DNA from: JBFWVD01 sp050246915
GTDB lineage: Bacteria > Actinomycetota > Acidimicrobiia > Acidimicrobiales > Ilumatobacteraceae
Assembly: GCA_050246915.1 (NCBI GenBank)
Contig: JBFWVD010000014.1
Coordinates: 1-64,000, forward strand
Length of the DNA stretch: 64,000 bases
Reading direction: 5' to 3'
In this document: one piece after another, positions 62,054-64,000 of the stretch
Numbering within the stretch: the stretch's first letter is position 1
Layout of the letters: each line of letters opens with the position of its first letter
Program-made: the position numbers and the translations under genes
The notes under the pieces: model-generated
Databases searched by the model: none
What the model saw: the letters and a program-made list of their open reading frames with translations, nothing else
What the model was told of the DNA's origin: nothing

Positions 62054-62734
62054 TCATGGGTGGCGGCGTGGACTGGACTTCTCGCTTCCGAATGCTCGAG
62101 TGAAGACGCCGACGAGATGCTGGCGTGCTCGATCTCGCGGCGGCCCTGGCTCCCCGTTGAGACGGGCAGCGGTGAGGTCGTTGACGATGGCCTGAATCGC
62201 ACGGGCGTCATCGTCGGGTTCAGCCAGGGGAAAGTCGCCTTTCGCCTTTCCTGCCGCGATGACCTCGGCGAGCAGTTGGCGCTGTGCAGCGAGCCCCTCG
62301 GCGGCAATCACCCGGAAGCCTTCGGCAGCGTGAGCGTCGGGCGAGGACAGGATCATCGCCCGGCGGGCCCGACGTTGGTCGTAGGCAACGGAGAGTGCTT
62401 CGTCGATCCACGCTTCAAGCGCCTTTCGCGGCGTCGCAGCTCCCCCGACGGCCTTGGCCAACCGAATCGTCATCTTCGCAAACTCGGTTCGACACATCTG
62501 GAGGATGAGTTCATCGCGTGATTCGAATTGTCGGTAGAACGCTCGAGTCGACAGTCCCGTCTCGTTGAGGATCTCGGTGACGGAAATCGTCTGGCGTGGC
62601 CCAGGTTGCAGGAGTTTGAACGCCGTCTCCAGGATCAGCTGCTCCCGCTGGTGATAGCGCTCTGCCCTCGCTCTCGATACTCGTCGGGAGCCGGACTTCG
62701 TGGCGGTACCCGTACCGGTTTCTGCCGATGTCAT
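62054..62734 (-). CDS. TetR-family transcriptional regulator
   Basis: 226 aa from ATG 62734 (a longer frame exists upstream without support). The N-terminal helix-turn-helix is ILETAFKLLQPGPRQTISVT, then GLSTRAFYRQFESRDEL; the ligand domain is Ala-rich. It likely controls the neighbouring DUF2889 and SDR genes. Confidence 0.9.
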   Translation of the reverse strand: MTSAETGTGTATKSGSRRVSRARAERYHQREQLILETAFKLLQPGPRQTISVTEILNETGLSTRAFYRQFESRDELILQMCRTEFAKMTIRLAKAVGGAATPRKALEAWIDEALSVAYDQRRARRAMILSSPDAHAAEGFRVIAAEGLAAQRQLLAEVIAAGKAKGDFPLAEPDDDARAIQAIVNDLTAARLNGEPGPPRDRARQHLVGVFTRAFGSEKSSPRRHP

Positions 62735-62831
62735 GATCCAAGTTCCTTCTGCGGGACCGCAGCCACGTACGGGCGTCAGAAGCTGCGGGAAGAGCAATTC
62801 TAGTGAGCGACAGAGGGAGCGCGAGGTTTCG

Positions 62832-63674
62832 TCAGCCGGTCTCGGCGGCATTGCGGACCGCGGCAGCGATGCCCCCATCGACGAGGAGGTCGATGCCGCT
62901 GATGAACGATGCGCGATCTGAGAGGAGGAACTCGACGACGTCGCAGATCTCGATCATGGTGCCCTCGCGCTTGAGGGGGGAGAGCTGATAGAGCGCAAGC
63001 TTCGCTGGGTTCTTGAACTCCGCTGCGCCCATCGGCGTCGCGATGAGGCCGGGAGACAGCGACACGATTCGCAAGCCCCGATCGCCCCACTGCGTGACTT
63101 TGCGTTGGCACATCCGATTGAGGGCGGCTTTCGAAAAGGCATACGCCTGGGTGGGGGTGAGTGCTTCTCCGAGTCTGGCCTCGACCTTGTCCACGAGGTC
63201 CGGCGCGAGTGCGTCGTCGAGTATCGGCATCAGACCTTCGGGCACGGTGCTCACGTGGGCGGCCAGAGACGAGATGAAGACGGCTGCCGAGCCGGGCGCC
63301 AGGACCGGAAGGAACGCGTCGGCCACCAACGCCGGTCCCCGAAGGTTCACGTTCAGGATCGTCGGACCGTCCCCGAAGCTGGGCGAAATGCCGACAACGT
63401 GGGCAAGTGCCGCAACAGGTCCCGCCCCGCTGGCAGCTTCGGCGAGACGCCGAACCGCGCCGGCGTCGGTGACGTCGCACTCAAATCCTGAAGCATCATG
63501 CCCTTCGAACCGCAGGGCACCGACTTGCTTGTCGAGGTGGTCGCCGTCCCGATCAACGATCATGACTCGATAGGTGTTGCCCAGACGACGCGCAACCGCC
63601 ATGGCCAACCCGCCTGCTCCCATCACCACTGCCAACGGCTGACCTGTGCGGACGTTCGATCCGATCTGTTCCAC
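62832..63674 (-). CDS. Short-chain dehydrogenase/reductase (SDR)
   Basis: 280 aa. Nucleotide-binding VMGAGGLAMAVARRLG (variant of TGxxxGxG), CDVTD, then SSLAAHVS with YAFSKAALN (catalytic Tyr-x3-Lys) and the end SGIDLLVDGG. NAD(P)-dependent oxidoreductase; substrate unknown. Confidence 0.92.
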   Translation of the reverse strand: MEQIGSNVRTGQPLAVVMGAGGLAMAVARRLGNTYRVMIVDRDGDHLDKQVGALRFEGHDASGFECDVTDAGAVRRLAEAASGAGPVAALAHVVGISPSFGDGPTILNVNLRGPALVADAFLPVLAPGSAAVFISSLAAHVSTVPEGLMPILDDALAPDLVDKVEARLGEALTPTQAYAFSKAALNRMCQRKVTQWGDRGLRIVSLSPGLIATPMGAAEFKNPAKLALYQLSPLKREGTMIEICDVVEFLLSDRASFISGIDLLVDGGIAAAVRNAAETG

Positions 63675-63891
63675 GTTGGCTTCCTCTTGTTCTGGCCGAC
63701 AACCTCGACCGCCTCGTTCGTCGTTCCTTGGGGCAACAGTCCCTGTGTCGCTTCGTGATCATCCCGTGCCGCGTGTTGACCTGGGGTGCACGACCACAAG
63801 AAACCGGAACTCGATTTTCACTTTCGGCAGCCTCGCACGTAGCGTTCCGCGTCGGCAATCGGATCGGTCAGCCATTTCGTGGGGAGTACTC

Positions 63892-64000
63892 ATGGGTAAG
63901 CTCGAAGGCAAGGTCGCGTTCATCACTGGTGCGGCCCGCGGGCAAGGTCGTTCGCACGCGGTCCGATTGGCCGAAGAGGGTTGCGACATCATCGCGATCG
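63892..64000 (+). CDS. SDR-family oxidoreductase, 5' part only
   Basis: From ATG 63892 (GGGGAG upstream), MGKLEGKVAFITGAARGQGR is the classical SDR N-terminus with TGxxxGxG. The gene runs off the window after 36 codons. The ARGQGRSHA form is typical of mycofactocin-type or carveol-type actinobacterial SDRs. Confidence 0.85.
   Translation, partial: MGKLEGKVAFITGAARGQGRSHAVRLAEEGCDIIAI

Overview
The window is a high-GC stretch of an actinobacterial chromosome. It has GTG/TTG starts, chains of ATGA/GTGA start-stop overlaps, apparently leaderless promoters, a Tad pilus operon with a LysM-BTAD regulator, SmtB/CmtR-type ArsR repressors and MFS/SDR/TetR accessory genes. Acidimicrobiia (Ilumatobacter-like) would fit, but no 16S gene or phylogenetic marker allows a firm placement. 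There is no complete RNA gene, CRISPR array, transposase or integrase.

Layout. (1) 0.2-10.3 kb, minus strand: a tightly overlapping Tad/Flp-type pilus operon (lipoprotein, secreted protein, SAF/CpaB-like, CpaE-like, TadA, TadB, TadC, a pilin-like peptide, three TadE/TadG-like pseudopilins) ending in a membrane LysM-BTAD protein. (2) 10.4-13.4 kb: an HxlR regulator, three unknown genes and a broken rhodanese gene. (3) 13.5-39.4 kb: a metal, redox and envelope region with Lgt, a multicopper oxidase, an ABC system whose ATPase carries a YHS domain, a histidine kinase/response regulator pair, two P1B ATPases (CPC and CPD types), an L,D-transpeptidase, rhodanese and DUF305 proteins, a BlaI/CopY-type repressor with an M56 protease, and a TlpA/Lgt-like/CcdA operon. 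(4) 42.3-60.7 kb: an 18 kb segment bracketed by two direct copies of the 3' part of tRNA-Gly(GCC). It holds Zn/Cd efflux (P1B ATPase with ArsR), a copper-handling cluster (ECF sigma/anti-sigma, YcnI, CopC-CopD), ZIP/CDF transport with ArsR, and an arsenic cluster (two ArsC, aquaglyceroporin, ArsR-ArsC fusion, MFS). (5) 61-64 kb: DUF2889, TetR and SDR genes.

How it fits together. The most interesting signal is a family of near-identical palindromes (half-site about ACKACAT, one-base centre) in front of lgt-multicopper oxidase, the histidine kinase pair, the L,D-transpeptidase, a small membrane protein, the Met/His-rich rhodanese, and TlpA. At three of these sites a TAGTNT box lies exactly six bases before the start codon, which implies leaderless transcripts. 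A BlaI/MecI/CopY-type repressor encoded in the middle of the region (32994-33362), with its M56 partner, is the obvious candidate regulator. Together they would form a local regulon linking metal stress, lipoprotein processing, peptidoglycan cross-linking and extracytoplasmic thiol chemistry. This is inferred from sequence only.

Five genes (an ABC permease, an AAA NTPase, two MFS transporters, a VOC protein) are interrupted by single frameshifts. Two separate relics of an ArsR-rhodanese gene are present. Base-level accuracy should be checked before these are called pseudogenes.
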